Positions 1 to 8,161 of a stretch of 44,208 nucleotides of DNA are shown in pieces (within the stretch, counting starts at the first letter, position 1; each line of letters opens with the position of its first letter). The position numbers and the translations under genes are program-made. Under the pieces are notes generated by a model. That model was not told where the DNA came from, did not search any database, and worked only from the letters and a program-made list of their open reading frames with translations. Origin of the DNA: Clostridium sp. Its GTDB lineage: Bacteria > Bacillota > Clostridia > Clostridiales > Clostridiaceae. Location: NCBI GenBank assembly GCA_028692255.1, contig JAQUXS010000015.1, positions 1 through 44,208 on the forward strand, given 5' to 3'.

Positions 1-140
1 CTTTCAAGTATTAAACGTTCCTTTGTCCCATCATTAGGTACTGCCTCTAATACTGCCTCTAAAGTTATCCAAATATCATTCTTTAATACACATAACGAAT
101 AATTCTCGCTATTATTAATTTTTATTTTTTTCAATTTCAT
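1..140 (-). CDS. Partial gene, product not recognised (5' end only)
   Basis: An open frame begins with ATG at 140 and runs off the left edge, giving 46 residues that start MKLKKIKINNSENYSL. A strong GGAGG site lies just upstream, around 148-152, so this looks like a real gene start. The visible N-terminus is not diagnostic. A fumarylacetoacetate-hydrolase-type N-terminus crossed my mind, but nothing visible proves it. A perfect 18-bp palindrome at 163-180, nearly identical to the one in front of the adjacent TetR gene, lies between the start codon and its likely promoter. I infer that this gene is the regulated target of that repressor. Confidence 0.7.
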   Translation of the reverse strand, partial: MKLKKIKINNSENYSLCVLKNDIWITLEAVLEAVPNDGTKERLILE

Positions 141-162
141 TGTTAAACCTCCATATATTTTT

Positions 163-180
163 ATTTGAACATGTTCAAAT
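163..180. promoter_or_regulatory. TetR-type operator, copy 1
   Basis: ATTTGAACATGTTCAAAT is a perfect 18-bp inverted repeat about 23 bp upstream of the start codon of the gene cut off at the left edge. A second copy sharing 17 contiguous bases sits in front of the TetR gene. Palindromes of 15-18 bp are the usual binding sites of TetR dimers. That the neighbouring regulator binds here is an inference from the pairing. Confidence 0.72.
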
Positions 181-196
181 AATTCTAAAAATAATG

Positions 197-216
197 TCCA
201 CTTAACATAAAGTGGG
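197..216 (-). terminator. Weak hairpin after the TetR gene
   Basis: Just past the TetR stop codon the minus strand can form a stem of about 7 bp (CCCACTT / AAGTGGA) around a 6-nt loop. A U-rich stretch (ATTATTTTT) follows a few bases later. This is a plausible but weak Rho-independent terminator, which could let some transcription continue into the partial gene. Confidence 0.4.
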
Positions 217-224
217 CTATTATA

Positions 225-869
225 TTATATTGAAAAGCTTTCATCCCCAACTATTAATGCCATATTAATAATATCTTCTTTCATTCTTGCTACAATTCCT
301 AGTACTTCTTCGATTTCTCTCTCATCGACATTAAAAGTTCTTAAGCTTATTTCTAGAAATATATTAATCATTTTATCAAATTCAAATTTTTGCTTAAAAT
401 AACAGCTTGCTATACAGCTGCGTACTACACCTTTTATCATTAATGTCCTAACATAATAATCCTCAAAAATGTAATTAGGATTGTACATTTTAAATAATAT
501 TTGTGATCTTTTAGCAGCATTAGTTGTAAGTTTCTCTAATATAATATTAGAACTATAAGCTTCATAATAGAATTCGCACACCAATTCACTCATCTCTACT
601 GCTCTTAACTCTATAGCACACATAACGGCATAGCTTAAAGCAGGTTTTTTATTTTCAGCAAAACGTTTATTAACAGTGCTTTCACATTTATTAAACAACT
701 CAAAAACTACAGCTTGAAATATGTCTTCTTTATTTCTAAAGAAATGATATATACTTCCAATTAGGACTCCAGATTTTTCAACTATCTGCCTAATCGTAGT
801 TTTTTTGTATCCTTGACTGAAAAATAACTCCTTGGAAGCTAACAGTATCTTACATCTTACCTCATCCAA
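225..869 (-). CDS. TetR/AcrR family transcriptional regulator
   Basis: The 214-residue length is typical of the family. Residues about 6-52 form the N-terminal TetR helix-turn-helix, visible as ILLASKELFFSQGYKKTTIRQ followed by the GSIYHFFRNKEDIF segment. The remaining 160 or so residues would be the ligand-binding and dimer domain, whose ligand cannot be read from sequence. The start is a TTG at 869, preceded by an AGAGGTG site. A promoter (917-945) and a palindromic operator (892-908) lie directly upstream, so autorepression is likely. A matching operator precedes the next gene downstream at 163-180. I infer a local repressor of itself and of the gene at the left edge; there is no sign that it controls the EamA gene. 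Confidence 0.9.
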   Translation of the reverse strand: MDEVRCKILLASKELFFSQGYKKTTIRQIVEKSGVLIGSIYHFFRNKEDIFQAVVFELFNKCESTVNKRFAENKKPALSYAVMCAIELRAVEMSELVCEFYYEAYSSNIILEKLTTNAAKRSQILFKMYNPNYIFEDYYVRTLMIKGVVRSCIASCYFKQKFEFDKMINIFLEISLRTFNVDEREIEEVLGIVARMKEDIINMALIVGDESFSI

Positions 870-891
870 TAAAATTCACCTCTAACAATGC

Positions 892-908
892 ATTTGAACA
901 TGTTCAAT
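892..908. promoter_or_regulatory. TetR-type operator, copy 2
   Basis: ATTTGAACATGTTCAAT matches copy 1 (163-180) over 17 bases. It lies about 23 bp upstream of the TetR start codon and just downstream of a -10 element, so bound protein would sit over the transcription start. The close match in sequence and in distance to the two start codons supports one repressor acting at both sites. Confidence 0.75.
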
Positions 909-916
909 ATAATAAT

Positions 917-945
917 ATATTAATTCTATTTCATAATCTTGTCAA
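917..945 (-). promoter_or_regulatory. Sigma-A-type promoter of the TetR gene
   Basis: On the minus strand a perfect TTGACA (945-940) is followed by a 17-bp spacer and TAATAT (922-917). The predicted start falls near 910, immediately before or inside the operator at 892-908. This is the geometry of an autorepressed promoter. Confidence 0.6.
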
Positions 946-1005
946 CAATAAAAAATTATAATATTTTCACATTTATTCAGTTAGAAAGTTTATTACCAAG
1001 TAAAT

Positions 1006-1869
1006 TTATTTTATTAGAAGTACTAAAGTTCCTATGACAATTATTATTAGCCCCAGGAATGACTTCTTAGTAAGTTTTTCTTTCAAAATAAGGTATGAAA
1101 ACAAAATTGAAATAACAATACTCAATTTATCTATAGGTACAACTATACTTGCAAGACCCTTTTGTAGAGCCCTATAATAGCAAAGCCAGGAAGCTCCTGT
1201 TGTAATTCCCGAAAGACAAATAAATAAGCAACTCTTTTTATCAATTTTTTTAATTTCACTTTGTTTTTTTGAAACGAAAACTACTACCCATGCCATAATC
1301 AATACAACAATAGTTCTAATTGCAGTTCCTAAATTTGATTCAACTCCAGTGATTCCGACTTTTCCAAGAATTGCAGTTAAACTTGCAAATACCGCTGACA
1401 GCAGCGCATAAAATAACCATTTATTGCCTATGTTTTCTTTGTTTTTCAATTTTCTTTTAGTTATCATCATGTATGTTCCAATTCCTATAGCACACATGCC
1501 AATGAACTTTATAAAAGTAATCTTTTCACCTAATAAGATAAAAGCTAAAATCATAGTCATTACTGTGCTTGATTTATCAATTGGAGTTACTTTATTAACA
1601 TTTCCAAGCTGAAGAGCCTTAAAATAACAAAGCCAGGAAGCTCCTGTTGCTAATCCTGACAATATCAAGAAAAGCAAACTTTGTTTATTTATTTGATAAA
1701 TCGTATTTTGGGAACCAACAACAAAAACTATGAACCATGAAAAAATTAATATAACAACAGTCCTGATTGCAGTTGCCAAATTAGAATCCGTATTTTTTAT
1801 TCCAATCTTAGCTAAAATAGCTGTAATCCCAGCAAAAAATGCTGAACCAAATGCAAATAATACCCACAT
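1006..1869 (-). CDS. EamA/DMT-family membrane transporter made of two similar EamA repeats
   Basis: The 287-residue protein is almost entirely hydrophobic, about ten membrane segments. It consists of two collinear EamA repeats, residues about 1-138 and 149-287, joined by a short basic linker (KRKLKNKENIGNK). The halves are unusually alike. Both carry an AGIT/ASLTAILxK(I/V)GI segment, SNLxTAIRT, a GxxTGASWLCY motif and a PIDK motif. Each half resembles the roughly 140-residue single-EamA proteins of the COG2510 type. The substrate is unknown; drug/metabolite export is only the family label. The start is ATG with GAGGG upstream. It sits between a broken YetF gene and the TetR gene on the same strand. 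Confidence 0.88.
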   Translation of the reverse strand: MWVLFAFGSAFFAGITAILAKIGIKNTDSNLATAIRTVVILIFSWFIVFVVGSQNTIYQINKQSLLFLILSGLATGASWLCYFKALQLGNVNKVTPIDKSSTVMTMILAFILLGEKITFIKFIGMCAIGIGTYMMITKRKLKNKENIGNKWLFYALLSAVFASLTAILGKVGITGVESNLGTAIRTIVVLIMAWVVVFVSKKQSEIKKIDKKSCLFICLSGITTGASWLCYYRALQKGLASIVVPIDKLSIVISILFSYLILKEKLTKKSFLGLIIIVIGTLVLLIK

Positions 1870-1907
1870 TAAAATTCCCTCTTTATTATTTAATTTTGAT
1901 ATGTATA

Positions 1908-2322
1908 TTATTTATCATTTCTTTTTGCTGAAACATATAGTATTCCTGCTGCATCTATTCCTGCATAGAAAACATCTTCTATATTGAATATATCTTTTTC
2001 CCTTAGCTGCATCATTAGCTCATTTATTGGAATTCTCATTTTCTTTAAATTACTATTTAATATCTTGCCTTTGCTTATTAATATAATTTATAATTGGTTC
2101 ACCATCTACTATGAGCCTAAATTTAAAGCTTTTAATGCCTAAATAATCCGTAATAACAACTAACGCTGTAATAATTATTATTGAAAGTACAGCTAAAAAT
2201 GGTGATTCCTGCGGACCCAATGCTATTCTAACTGCAATCGCCCCAATGGTAACTCCCACTATGAAATCATAAAATGTTATTCTCGATATAAGTTTTCTTC
2301 CAATAATTCTTCCAAGTACCAT
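1908..2322 (-). pseudogene. YetF/DUF421 family membrane protein, frameshifted and probably 5'-truncated
   Basis: The upstream frame (2322-2053, 89 residues) begins MVLGRIIGRKLISRITFYDF, which fits the YetF transmembrane region, but stops shortly after VDGEPI. The rest of the YetF cytoplasmic domain is intact in another frame down to the stop at 1908: LISKGKILNSNLKKMRIPI, then NELMMQLREKDIFNIEDV and a GILYVSAK end. The frames meet at a perfect tandem 7-bp repeat (TATAATT twice, 2082-2095 on the plus strand). Removing one copy gives 408 nt, 136 codons, and the family-like join EPIILISKGK. No ribosome binding site precedes the first ATG, and the usual N-terminal helix is missing, so the 5' end may also be damaged. 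Sequencing error cannot be excluded. Confidence 0.85.
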
Positions 2323-2374
2323 TAAAAAATATTCAATTTTAAACTAATAACTAATATGTATAATGCTTTAACAA

Positions 2375-3139
2375 TTACTTTTTTGTGTAATTTAAAATTT
2401 CCTTATAAAACTGTTTAGTTTTTGAAGCATCTTTATTATTAATAATCATAAAATCCTTACCTGCAATTACATATAGATATGGTCCCTTGCTACTTTCTAA
2501 GAACACCGCACCTTCTCCCATACCATTTACATCATATGTTCCTCTCTCAATGCTCCCTATACCCATTCCGGTAGACTTTGAGTGATCTGGAATTGTATTT
2601 TTTAAATATACTTTAGTTACGCTATTTGTATTGCAAGTTCTTTCTACTATACCTGCTTTTATATCTATTGATGTTTTATTAATAGATAAACTTGTACTTG
2701 CATTAGCTTGCGTCACCATAAAAATAATAATGGCTGCAAACATAATAGATACCAGTGTCAATACAACTCTTAAACTCATCTTATCATAACGTTTTTGTGA
2801 TTCTGATTTTTCTTTTCCCCCTGACAATTCATATCTTTTAGAAAGGACAGCACATTTTACTGAAAAAAATATCGTAACTGCAAAGAATAAAACCATAGCC
2901 GCTATGAACATAGTTGAAGATGAATTACCAAACAACTCAAATCCAGCATTTATAATTATAATAGAACCACCCATATACATAAGGTTACTACCATTAAACT
3001 TTGCAAGCCCTTCCCTATCATATTTTTTCGTTGAATCATAACCACTGAGCATTTCTATTGTTTTATACTTATATAGTATAAATCCAAGTAAAAAAATAAA
3101 AACTCCAGTAGCTATAAATATAAAATATACTATCTTCAT
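2375..3139 (-). CDS. DUF3784 domain membrane protein with C-terminal soluble domain
   Basis: The 254-residue protein starts at an ATG behind GGGGGAG. Residues 1-100 look like DUF3784: a membrane helix (IVYFIFIATGVFIFLLGF), a conserved KTIEMLSGYDSTKKYDREGL-type segment, then two more helices. A charged stretch follows (SKRYELSGGKEKSESQKRYDK). A fourth helix lies near residues 128-146, and a roughly 100-residue C-terminal region looks like the PH-like domains often found in Firmicute membrane proteins. The function is unknown. It is the first gene of the minus-strand accessory group, divergent from ylbJ. Confidence 0.7.
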   Translation of the reverse strand: MKIVYFIFIATGVFIFLLGFILYKYKTIEMLSGYDSTKKYDREGLAKFNGSNLMYMGGSIIIINAGFELFGNSSSTMFIAAMVLFFAVTIFFSVKCAVLSKRYELSGGKEKSESQKRYDKMSLRVVLTLVSIMFAAIIIFMVTQANASTSLSINKTSIDIKAGIVERTCNTNSVTKVYLKNTIPDHSKSTGMGIGSIERGTYDVNGMGEGAVFLESSKGPYLYVIAGKDFMIINNKDASKTKQFYKEILNYTKK

Positions 3140-3289
3140 AAAACTCCCCCATATTACAAATATATTAGCACTCTAATATTGTTATGTATTTTTTCGTTTT
3201 CCTAGGTTTCTTATAAAATTATACCATAATGTTTATTTTTTTACTGCTTATTTATATTTGAATTTTTAGAAAATATAAATAACTATGTT

Positions 3290-3297
3290 AATACAAT
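3290..3297 (+). promoter_or_regulatory. Possible sigma-E -10 element before ylbJ
   Basis: AATACAAT resembles the sigma-E -10 consensus CATACANT and lies about 30 bp before the ylbJ TTG start. The matching -35 region (AAAATATAAA, around 3270) is weak. ylbJ is a known mother-cell (sigma-E) gene in Bacillus; the site here is only a candidate. Confidence 0.28.
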
Positions 3298-3326
3298 TAT
3301 ATTGTTTATAGAAGGGAAGAGTTCTA

Positions 3327-4436
3327 TTGCGAACTAAAATAAGAAAATCATTCTTTAATATATTAGTTATAATTTTATGTACTGTAATAATTATTTATCT
3401 CATAATAAATCCAGATAAATGCATAAAAAGTGCACTTTATGGTGCAAAGCTATTTGTATATAATGTTTTTCCTACTATGTTTCCATTTGTTATACTCTGC
3501 AACATAATGATGGATTACGGAGGCGTTTACATATATTCTAAACTCTTTGGGAAAGTTCTCTGTAAAATTTTAAGACTGCCTTACAATTGCAGCATAGTTT
3601 TAATTGCAAGTGCCCTTTGTGGATATCCAATAGGCGCAAAATACAGCTGCGATTTGTACGAAAAAAAATATATTAATTTTAATGAAGCAAAGAGACTTTT
3701 AAACATTGCAACAAATTGTAGTCCTCTTTTTATTGTAGGTACTATTGGAAGTTCCCTTTTACATTCCACCTACTATGGATATCTGCTTTTATTTTCAAGC
3801 TATTTTTCATGTTTTATAATGAGCTTAGTTCTTAAGAAAGATAAATCTACTAGTTCCAATTTAAGTTCACAAAATTACAATACAAATATAAATGTAAGTA
3901 CAAGCATTGGACAATCTCTTAAAAATAGCGTTGAAAATGCTATTTCATCCTGCACTCTTGTAGGTGGGTTTATTGTACTTTTTTCTGTAGTTATAAGTGC
4001 AATAAAAAATACTGCATTTTTCTATGCAGTAAATAATTATGGTATATTGAGTTCAATTTTACTTGGAATGATAGAAATGACAAATGGATGCGGTCTAGTT
4101 GCAACTTCTTCCATAGACATTCCTATAAAACTCATGCTATTTTCCTTCTTGACTTCCTTTGGTGGTTTAAGCGTGCTTGCACAAGTTTTATCCTTTACCT
4201 ATAAACATAACTTTCCACCAATTAACTATTCTATAAGTAAATTTCTACAAGGTATAATAGCATCAATTACAGTTTTAATATTATATAAAGTATGTGAGAT
4301 AACGGTTTACACAAATAGCAGCAATATTTTGACCTTACCAAATTTCATTTCAAATACAGGCATATATCTTTTAATTGCTGTGTTTATAATTCCATTTATA
4401 TTATATAAAACCGTTAAATTTATTATATCTTTTTAA
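3327..4436 (+). CDS. ylbJ: Sporulation integral membrane protein YlbJ
   Basis: The 369-residue, highly hydrophobic protein has a nucleoside-recognition (Gate) domain-like layout. It shows a hydrophobic N-terminus, an FPTMFPFVILCNIMMDYGG segment and the ALCGYPIGAKYSCDLYE region near residues 90-110 that is typical of YlbJ. The start is TTG at 3327 with GAAGGGAAGA upstream. In Bacillus subtilis YlbJ is a mother-cell protein needed for spore cortex formation, and it also sits beside coaD/rsmD. Its last 14 bp overlap the end of the convergent coiled-coil gene (4423-4944), so the two transcripts can form antisense ends. Confidence 0.9.
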   Translation: MRTKIRKSFFNILVIILCTVIIIYLIINPDKCIKSALYGAKLFVYNVFPTMFPFVILCNIMMDYGGVYIYSKLFGKVLCKILRLPYNCSIVLIASALCGYPIGAKYSCDLYEKKYINFNEAKRLLNIATNCSPLFIVGTIGSSLLHSTYYGYLLLFSSYFSCFIMSLVLKKDKSTSSNLSSQNYNTNINVSTSIGQSLKNSVENAISSCTLVGGFIVLFSVVISAIKNTAFFYAVNNYGILSSILLGMIEMTNGCGLVATSSIDIPIKLMLFSFLTSFGGLSVLAQVLSFTYKHNFPPINYSISKFLQGIIASITVLILYKVCEITVYTNSSNILTLPNFISNTGIYLLIAVFIIPFILYKTVKFIISF

Positions 4437-4944
4437 GCTCTTTTGCATTTTCCTTAATTGTATCTTTTGAAGTTTGAACTTTTGCTTTATAACCTTCAAG
4501 AAATTTTTCCATTTCATTTTGTATATTTGAGAGCATTATTTGGCTTCTTCTATCCACTTCTGAATCCAAACCTGCTAGTACATCACTTGCATATTCTCTT
4601 GACCCAAGCATAATTTCTCTTGCTTTTTTATTTGCTTCGATAATTATTTTATCAGCTTCCCTGCTTGCCTCTTTTGTTATATCGTGTGTTTGGATTTCTT
4701 TCAATATCTCATTTTGATTTTTTTGTCTCATTTTTTCAGTTTCTTTTAATGCCTCACTTAATATTCTATCCTTTTCATCAATTATCCATTGAGCCTTCTT
4801 TAATTGTTCTGGAAGAGATGAAACAATCTCGTCTATTACTTTTGAGACTTCTTTTTTATTAACGAGTATTTTCCCTGTAACAGGTACTTTTGAAGAAGTA
4901 TCTATAATTTCCTCTAGATACTCTAAAAGCTTTAAAACATCCAT
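4423..4944 (-). CDS. Charged coiled-coil protein (ATP synthase E/B-subunit-like), function unknown
   Basis: The 173-residue protein is rich in Lys, Glu and Ile and carries no membrane segment. Residues about 50-165 read as long amphipathic helix with heptad-like spacing (KEASREADKIIIEANKKARE). The first 45 residues contain a short VPVTGKILVNKKE segment. Clostridial homologues at this position are often labelled ATPase because of stalk-subunit-like coiled coils; no Walker motif is present, so I do not assign enzymatic activity. It lies 2 nt downstream of coaD in what looks like one operon (rsmD-coaD-this gene). Its 3' end overlaps ylbJ by 14 bp. A DivIVA-like scaffolding role would fit the shape but is speculation. 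Confidence 0.7.
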   Translation of the reverse strand: MDVLKLLEYLEEIIDTSSKVPVTGKILVNKKEVSKVIDEIVSSLPEQLKKAQWIIDEKDRILSEALKETEKMRQKNQNEILKEIQTHDITKEASREADKIIIEANKKAREIMLGSREYASDVLAGLDSEVDRRSQIMLSNIQNEMEKFLEGYKAKVQTSKDTIKENAKELKKI

Positions 4945-4946
4945 AG

Positions 4947-5441
4947 TTATCTCTCCTTACTAAGAGTTTTTGATTTTTCTATTATGCGCTGTAATATACA
5001 GTCAGGGACAAGTCCTTTAATGGATCCTCCAAATTCTGCTGCCTGTTTAACAGCAGAAGAACTTACATAAGAATACTCTGAACTTGTCATCATGAAAAAT
5101 GTTTCAATTTCAGGTGCTAAATTTTTATTCCACAGCGCCATTTGAAATTCATATTCAAAATCTGAAAGAGCTCTAAGACCTTTAACGATTACTTTAATAT
5201 TACTTTCACGCATAAAATTAATAAGCAATCCATTATAACTTTTAACCTTTACATTGTTAATAGATTGTGCAGCCTTTTTTATAAGTTCAACTCTTTCATC
5301 AATTTTGAACATTCCCTTTTTATTTGGATTCACAAGAACAAGTACAATAATCTCATCAAAAACTGCTGCAGCCCTTTTAATAACATCAAGATGTCCATTT
5401 GTAATAGGGTCAAAGCTCCCAGGATATACAGCTATATTCAT
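4947..5441 (-). CDS. coaD: Phosphopantetheine adenylyltransferase
   Basis: The 164-residue protein is full length for CoaD, which transfers AMP from ATP to 4'-phosphopantetheine in the penultimate step of coenzyme A synthesis. It opens with [19 protein letters not shown], containing the nucleotidyltransferase HxGH-type signature (NGHLD). It also carries [20 protein letters not shown] and the C-terminal [14 protein letters not shown] region. It starts 5 nt after the rsmD stop, as in many Firmicutes. The final CoA steps are spread over this window (coaBC at 22473-23660). Confidence 0.96.
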   Translation of the reverse strand: MNIAVYPGSFDPITNGHLDVIKRAAAVFDEIIVLVLVNPNKKGMFKIDERVELIKKAAQSINNVKVKSYNGLLINFMRESNIKVIVKGLRALSDFEYEFQMALWNKNLAPEIETFFMMTSSEYSYVSSSAVKQAAEFGGSIKGLVPDCILQRIIEKSKTLSKER

Positions 5442-5446
5442 TTTAT

Positions 5447-6007
5447 TTAGTCCTCCTTATATTTATAGAGGCAAATTATTGTCTTTCCATACTTTCTGTG
5501 ATCTACCATAGTTATACTATCATTTCCCTCAAAAATTTCTTCACTGTAATCTATTTTAGTTACTATTAATCCCTTCTTATTTAAAAGAGAATTTTCCGAA
5601 ACTATGTCTATAGCCTTAGGTATCATATTCTTCTTATAAGGTGGATCTATAAATATCAAATCAAAACAAAGTCCCTCTTTTGCAAAACTCTTTAGTGCAT
5701 CGTAGGAATCCATATTGATACATTTACATTTATCTTCAAACTTTAAGTTTTCTACATTTTGTTTAAGCAGCGAAAATGAAACGGCATTTCTATCCACTAG
5801 ATAACATTCACTTGCCCCTCTACTTACAGATTCAAGTCCAAGACTTCCTGTACCTGCAAATACATCAACTGCTTTTGAATATGGAACATAGTCCTGTATA
5901 ATATTGAACATATTTTCTTTCACTCTATCAAGAGTTGGTCTAGTTGTTTCCATTCCGCAAGGAGGCAATATTTTTCTTCCTCTAGCGCTGCCTGCAATTA
6001 TTCTCAT
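5447..6007 (-). CDS. rsmD: 16S rRNA (guanine-966-N2)-methyltransferase
   Basis: The 186-residue Rossmann-fold methyltransferase starts [16 protein letters not shown], the family's typical N-terminus. The SAM-binding motif I is [18 protein letters not shown] near residues 48-65. The N6/N2-type catalytic motif is DPPY (FIDPPYKKN) near residue 122. It acts on G966 of 16S rRNA during 30S assembly. It is first in the short rsmD-coaD-coiled-coil operon, about 70 bp downstream of recG. Confidence 0.95.
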   Translation of the reverse strand: MRIIAGSARGRKILPPCGMETTRPTLDRVKENMFNIIQDYVPYSKAVDVFAGTGSLGLESVSRGASECYLVDRNAVSFSLLKQNVENLKFEDKCKCINMDSYDALKSFAKEGLCFDLIFIDPPYKKNMIPKAIDIVSENSLLNKKGLIVTKIDYSEEIFEGNDSITMVDHRKYGKTIICLYKYKED

Positions 6008-6078
6008 ATTATTGTTTCCTCCTATAGTACTTTTTTCCCTAATATTGTAGCATACACCTTTTAATTATACAAAACTTT

Positions 6079-8115
6079 TTAATTAAAACATATATATCTA
6101 GAATTTTGATGTAATCTTTCCAAAATATGATTTTTTATGTGTATATCCTTACTATTTTTACTTTGAATTAAATTTCTAGCTTCACTGCTAGCCTCTATTA
6201 ATATATCAGAATCTGAAATTATATCTGCAAGTATAAGCCCATTTTCACCATGCTGCCTAAATCCAAAAATTTCTCCACTACCCCTTATCTTTAAATCTTC
6301 CCTAGCAATATAAAATCCATCGTTGCTGTTTTTCATTATTTCCATTCTTCTTTTAACGTTTTTCCCTTTTATAGAAGCAATTAAAAAACAGTATGATTTA
6401 AATTCTCCTCTTCCAACTCTTCCTCTTAGCTGATGGAGCTGAGAAAGGCCAAATCTCTCTGCATTTTCAACTATCATAACAGTTGCATTTGGAACGTTTA
6501 CCCCAACCTCTACTACAGTTGTAGAGACAAGAATTGAAGTCTTTCCTTCTTTAAATTTAAGCATTATTTCCTCTTTATCTTTAGGTGGCATTTTACCATA
6601 CATTAAGTCCACAGTGAAATCTTTGAAATATTTCTCTTTAAGCTTTTGTGACATTTCCTTTGCTGATGCAAGTTCCATTTTTTCATTTTCCTCTACAAGT
6701 GGGCATACTATGTATACTTGCCTGCCTTTTTGAACTTCTTCTCTGGCAAATTCATATACCTTTGCTTCCTCTTTTATGTCACAGTAATTGGTATCTACCT
6801 TTTTTCTAGTTGGTGGGAGTTCATCTATAACAGAGACATCAAGATCCCCATAAAGGTAAAGCCCAAGGGTTCTTGGTATTGGTGTTGCAGTCATAACAAG
6901 AATATCTATATTGCTTCCTTTATTAAAAAGTCTGCTCCTTTGCATAACTCCAAATCTATGCTGCTCATCTGTTACCACCATTCCAAGTTTTTCAAATTCC
7001 ACATCATCTTCTAAAAGTGCATGAGTTCCAACAAGCATTTGAATTGTACCATTTTTTATATTTTCTTTTATTTCTCTTTTCTTTTTAGCACTTGTACTTC
7101 CAGTTAAAATTCCAATGTTTATATTAAAAGATTCTAATAATTTTTTAGCATCTTCATAATGTTGAAATGCCAATATTTCAGTTGGAACTAAAAGTGCAGC
7201 TTGAAATCCATTTTTTATAACATTGAACATAGCAATAAATGCAACTATAGTTTTACCACTTCCAACATCACCTTGAAGGAGTCTGTTCATTGAAGTAGGC
7301 TTTTTTTCATCAATGAGTATTTCCCTTATAGATCTGCTCTGTGCCCCTGTAAGCTTATAAGGTAGGCTTTCTTTTAAGTTTACAAGTTCTTTTGACATTT
7401 TATAAGCTATGCCTTTTTTGCCTTTATTAACGTAATCTTTAAGTACGAGCACCTTTAAGGAATATGTAAAAAGTTCCTGGAATTTAAGTCTTCTTTTAGC
7501 CTCATTTAATTCAGAAATATTTGTTGGATTATGTATACACCTTATTGCTCTATCTAGTGAATAAAAATTATGCTTTTTAACTATCCATTCTGGAAGATTT
7601 TCCTCAATTTTAACAGCTGAAAGTACTTTTGATATTATATTTATAAAATACTTATTTTTCATGTTATCTCTAAGGGGATATATAGGCACAATCTTATCTT
7701 CTCTTTTAGATTCATCTTTAAGCACAACTGGAGAAGTCATACTAATCTCATTTCTTAGTATATTTATTTTCCCCATAAGAGTATATTCGTTATCAATCTG
7801 AAAACTTTTAGATATATACGGCATATTAAACCAAATTCCCTGAAAAATATTTTTTCCATCTGTAAAAAGGAGTTTAGTTATAGTCTTACCATTTCTAGAT
7901 CTAAAACTTCCATCATTCCTTATAAATCTTCCCTTTACAATTACTTTATCACCTTTTGAAAATTCACTTATATTACTAGAAAATATCAGAGTTTCATAAT
8001 CTCTTGGAAAATAAAGAAGTAAATCCATAACAGAAAAAATGCTGCATTTGTTCAGCATCTGTTTTGTCTTCTCACCTACTCCTTTAATAACATCTACATC
8101 ACTATATATTTCCAT
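6079..8115 (-). CDS. recG: ATP-dependent DNA helicase RecG
   Basis: The 678-residue protein is standard length. The N-terminal wedge/OB domain spans about residues 55-150, beginning after the helix-hairpin-helix-like VDVIKGVGEKTKQML. Walker A is GDVGSGKTIVAF near residue 285. The DExH box is DEQHRFG, followed by TATPIPRTLGLYLYGDLDV. Motif VI and the RecG-specific C-terminus are QLRGRVGRGEFKSYC and LKIRGSGEIFGFRQHG. RecG remodels stalled forks and Holliday junctions. The start is ATG behind TGGAGTG. It follows yloV, with a terminator-like hairpin between them. The sdaA genes found here in Bacillus are absent. Confidence 0.97.
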   Translation of the reverse strand: MEIYSDVDVIKGVGEKTKQMLNKCSIFSVMDLLLYFPRDYETLIFSSNISEFSKGDKVIVKGRFIRNDGSFRSRNGKTITKLLFTDGKNIFQGIWFNMPYISKSFQIDNEYTLMGKINILRNEISMTSPVVLKDESKREDKIVPIYPLRDNMKNKYFINIISKVLSAVKIEENLPEWIVKKHNFYSLDRAIRCIHNPTNISELNEAKRRLKFQELFTYSLKVLVLKDYVNKGKKGIAYKMSKELVNLKESLPYKLTGAQSRSIREILIDEKKPTSMNRLLQGDVGSGKTIVAFIAMFNVIKNGFQAALLVPTEILAFQHYEDAKKLLESFNINIGILTGSTSAKKKREIKENIKNGTIQMLVGTHALLEDDVEFEKLGMVVTDEQHRFGVMQRSRLFNKGSNIDILVMTATPIPRTLGLYLYGDLDVSVIDELPPTRKKVDTNYCDIKEEAKVYEFAREEVQKGRQVYIVCPLVEENEKMELASAKEMSQKLKEKYFKDFTVDLMYGKMPPKDKEEIMLKFKEGKTSILVSTTVVEVGVNVPNATVMIVENAERFGLSQLHQLRGRVGRGEFKSYCFLIASIKGKNVKRRMEIMKNSNDGFYIAREDLKIRGSGEIFGFRQHGENGLILADIISDSDILIEASSEARNLIQSKNSKDIHIKNHILERLHQNSRYICFN

Positions 8116-8137
8116 TTAATCACTCCATAAATATATT

Positions 8138-8161
8138 AAAAAAAGCCCTAAGGCTTTTTTT
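8138..8161 (-). terminator. Hairpin between yloV and recG
   Basis: An AAAAAAAGCC / GGCTTTTTTT stem around a 4-nt loop sits at the yloV stop codon and upstream of recG. It has A and T tracts on both sides, so it could act in either direction. It probably reduces rather than abolishes read-through into recG, because no clear separate recG promoter is visible in the 22 bp that remain. Confidence 0.55.

Noticed and set aside
1179-1648. Identical 22-nt DNA strings in the EamA region, considered as mobile-element or recombination repeats
   Set aside because: Both copies encode the same TGASWLCY motif in homologous halves of one protein, so internal gene duplication explains them.
1-3139. Accessory left end considered as a genomic island with attachment site
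   Set aside because: No integrase, tRNA, direct repeats or clear composition break is visible within the window.
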